Of a DNA stretch of 5,702 bases, positions 4,758 through 5,702 are shown piece after piece. A program made the translations under genes and the position numbers. The notes below the pieces were generated by a model. That model made no database searches. It had not been told where the DNA came from and worked only from the letters and a program-made list of their open reading frames with translations. Source of the DNA: Burkholderiaceae bacterium (GTDB lineage Bacteria; Pseudomonadota; Gammaproteobacteria; Burkholderiales; Burkholderiaceae); assembly GCA_022701965.1 (NCBI GenBank), contig JAKONL010000413.1, positions 1 through 5,702 on the forward strand, read 5' to 3'. Every line of letters begins with the position of its first letter. The stretch's first letter is position 1.

Positions 4758-5702
4758 TCACATCACCGCGCCGAGCTGCCACGGCAGGAACTCGTTGTCC
4801 CCCAGGCCGTTCGCTTCGCTCTTGGTCACCTGACCCGAGGCCGTCGCGATCATCAGCTCGAACAGCGCCTGCCCGGCGGCCGCGATGCTCTGCCGGCCCT
4901 CGACGATGCCGCCGGCGTCGAAGTCCATGTCCAGGCTCATGCGCTCGAACATGGGCGTGTTGGTGGCCAGCTTGAGCGACGGCGTGGGCTTGCAGCCGTA
5001 GGTCGAGCCGCGGCCGGTCGTGAAGCAGATCAGGTTGGCGCCGCCCGCGACCTGGCCGGTGGCCGACACCGGGTCGTAGCCCGGCGTGTCCATGAAGACC
5101 AGCCCGTGCGTGCGCACCGGCTCGGCATATTCGAGGACGTCCATGAGCCCGGTCGAGCCGGCCTTGGCGACCGCGCCCAGCGACTTCTCCAGGATGGTCG
5201 TAATGCCGCCGGCCTTGTTACCCGGCGACGGGTTGTTGTTCAAGTCGCCGCCGTGCATCTCGGCATAGCCTTCCCACCACTTGAGGCGCGCCATCAGCTT
5301 GTCGGCGATGGCCTGCGAGGCGGCGCGGTGCGTCAGCAGGTGTTCGGCGCCGTAGATCTCGGGCGTCTCCGACAGGATCGCGGTGCCGCCGTGGCGCACC
5401 AGCAGGTCGACCGCCGCGCCCAGCGCCGGGTTCGCGCTGATGCCCGAATAGCCGTCCGAGCCGCCGCACTGCAGCCCGACCGCCAGGTGCGTGAGCGGCA
5501 CCGGCTCGCGCGTCGCCCGGTTCGCCTGCACCAGCATGTCCTCGAGCAGCGCCTTGCCCGCGGCGATGGTCTCGCGCGTGCCGCCCTCGTCCTGGATCGT
5601 CAGCGTGGCGAACATGCCGGGGTCGCGCGCGGTCAGCACCTCGACCAGTGGCGCGATCTGGTTGACCTCGCAGCCCAGGCCGATCACCAGCACGCCGGCG
5701 AA
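4758..5702 (-). CDS. UxaA-family sugar-acid dehydratase (altronate dehydratase-like), N-terminus outside the window
   Basis: Only the C-terminal 314 residues are visible; the frame stays open through the window edge, beginning FAGVLVIGLGCEVNQ, so the start and any N-terminal SAF domain lie outside. Full UxaA/GarD-family enzymes are about 490-525 residues. Family hallmarks are clear: GLGCE (8-12), GLQCGGSDGYSGISANPA (76-93), the WWEGY region, LNNNPSPGNKAGGITTILEKSLGA, the FMDTPGYDPVSATGQVAGG stretch, and FTTGRGSTYGCKPTPSLKLA. Members are metal-dependent dehydratases that turn altronate or related aldonic/aldaric acids into 2-keto-3-deoxy acids. The altronate dehydratase branch looks closer than galactarate dehydratase, but the substrate cannot be fixed from this fragment. 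It converges on iclR with a 28-bp gap and is probably a separate transcription unit for sugar-acid catabolism. Stop TGA is at 4758-4760. No frameshift or missing motif is apparent in the visible part. Confidence 0.9.
   Translation of the reverse strand, partial: FAGVLVIGLGCEVNQIAPLVEVLTARDPGMFATLTIQDEGGTRETIAAGKALLEDMLVQANRATREPVPLTHLAVGLQCGGSDGYSGISANPALGAAVDLLVRHGGTAILSETPEIYGAEHLLTHRAASQAIADKLMARLKWWEGYAEMHGGDLNNNPSPGNKAGGITTILEKSLGAVAKAGSTGLMDVLEYAEPVRTHGLVFMDTPGYDPVSATGQVAGGANLICFTTGRGSTYGCKPTPSLKLATNTPMFERMSLDMDFDAGGIVEGRQSIAAAGQALFELMIATASGQVTKSEANGLGDNEFLPWQLGAVM

Noticed and set aside
5691..5693. GTG at 5693 as the start of the dehydratase gene
   Set aside because: The frame is open to the window edge and the conserved VIGLGCE region lies mid-protein in this family, so the GTG is an internal valine codon.
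1..5702. tRNA, rRNA, CRISPR array, insertion sequence or phage elements
   Set aside because: I found no cloverleaf-like sequence, regular spacer-repeat array, transposase motif or terminal inverted repeats of an element. Nearly all of the window is accounted for by five ordinary genes.

Overview
The window is high-GC, densely coded DNA from what looks like a proteobacterium. The gene content and order (hmgA, a Bug-type periplasmic binding protein and fahA, divergent from an iclR gene, with a UxaA-family dehydratase next door) fits a Burkholderiales-type betaproteobacterium best. That assignment is inferred from gene content and base composition, because there is no rRNA or other marker here.

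Layout: 1-136 is a non-coding tail downstream of fahA with a small hairpin. Three genes follow on the minus strand, transcribed from right to left: hmgA (homogentisate 1,2-dioxygenase, 3746 to 2409), a Bug/TctC-type solute-binding protein (2412 to 1426) and fahA (fumarylacetoacetase, 1417 to 137). They are packed as an operon: hmgA and the Bug gene share an ATGA stop/start overlap, and 8 nt separate the Bug gene from fahA. Across a 104-bp divergent control region (3747-3850), an IclR-family regulator reads rightwards (3851-4729). It converges on a UxaA-family dehydratase fragment on the minus strand (4758 to beyond 5702) whose N-terminus lies outside the window. A short perfect inverted repeat sits between the two convergent genes.

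Function: HmgA and FahA are the first and last enzymes of the central homogentisate pathway, which breaks down tyrosine and phenylalanine to fumarate and acetoacetate. The middle enzyme, maleylacetoacetate isomerase (MaiA), is not in the window. The IclR protein is the obvious candidate local regulator (HmgR-like). The control region holds a 17-bp GTTCGC-N5-GCGAAC palindrome typical of IclR-type operators, flanked by three copies of a 10-bp direct repeat, GTCTAATCCG. Two of these copies, read on the minus strand, supply hexamers with exact 17-nt spacing that could be the hmgA promoter. The predicted start of that transcript falls at the edge of the palindrome.

The enzymes are well-known families. 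The parts most worth a second look are the divergent control region and the orphan Bug protein embedded between two homogentisate enzymes. I did not see a wholly novel system.
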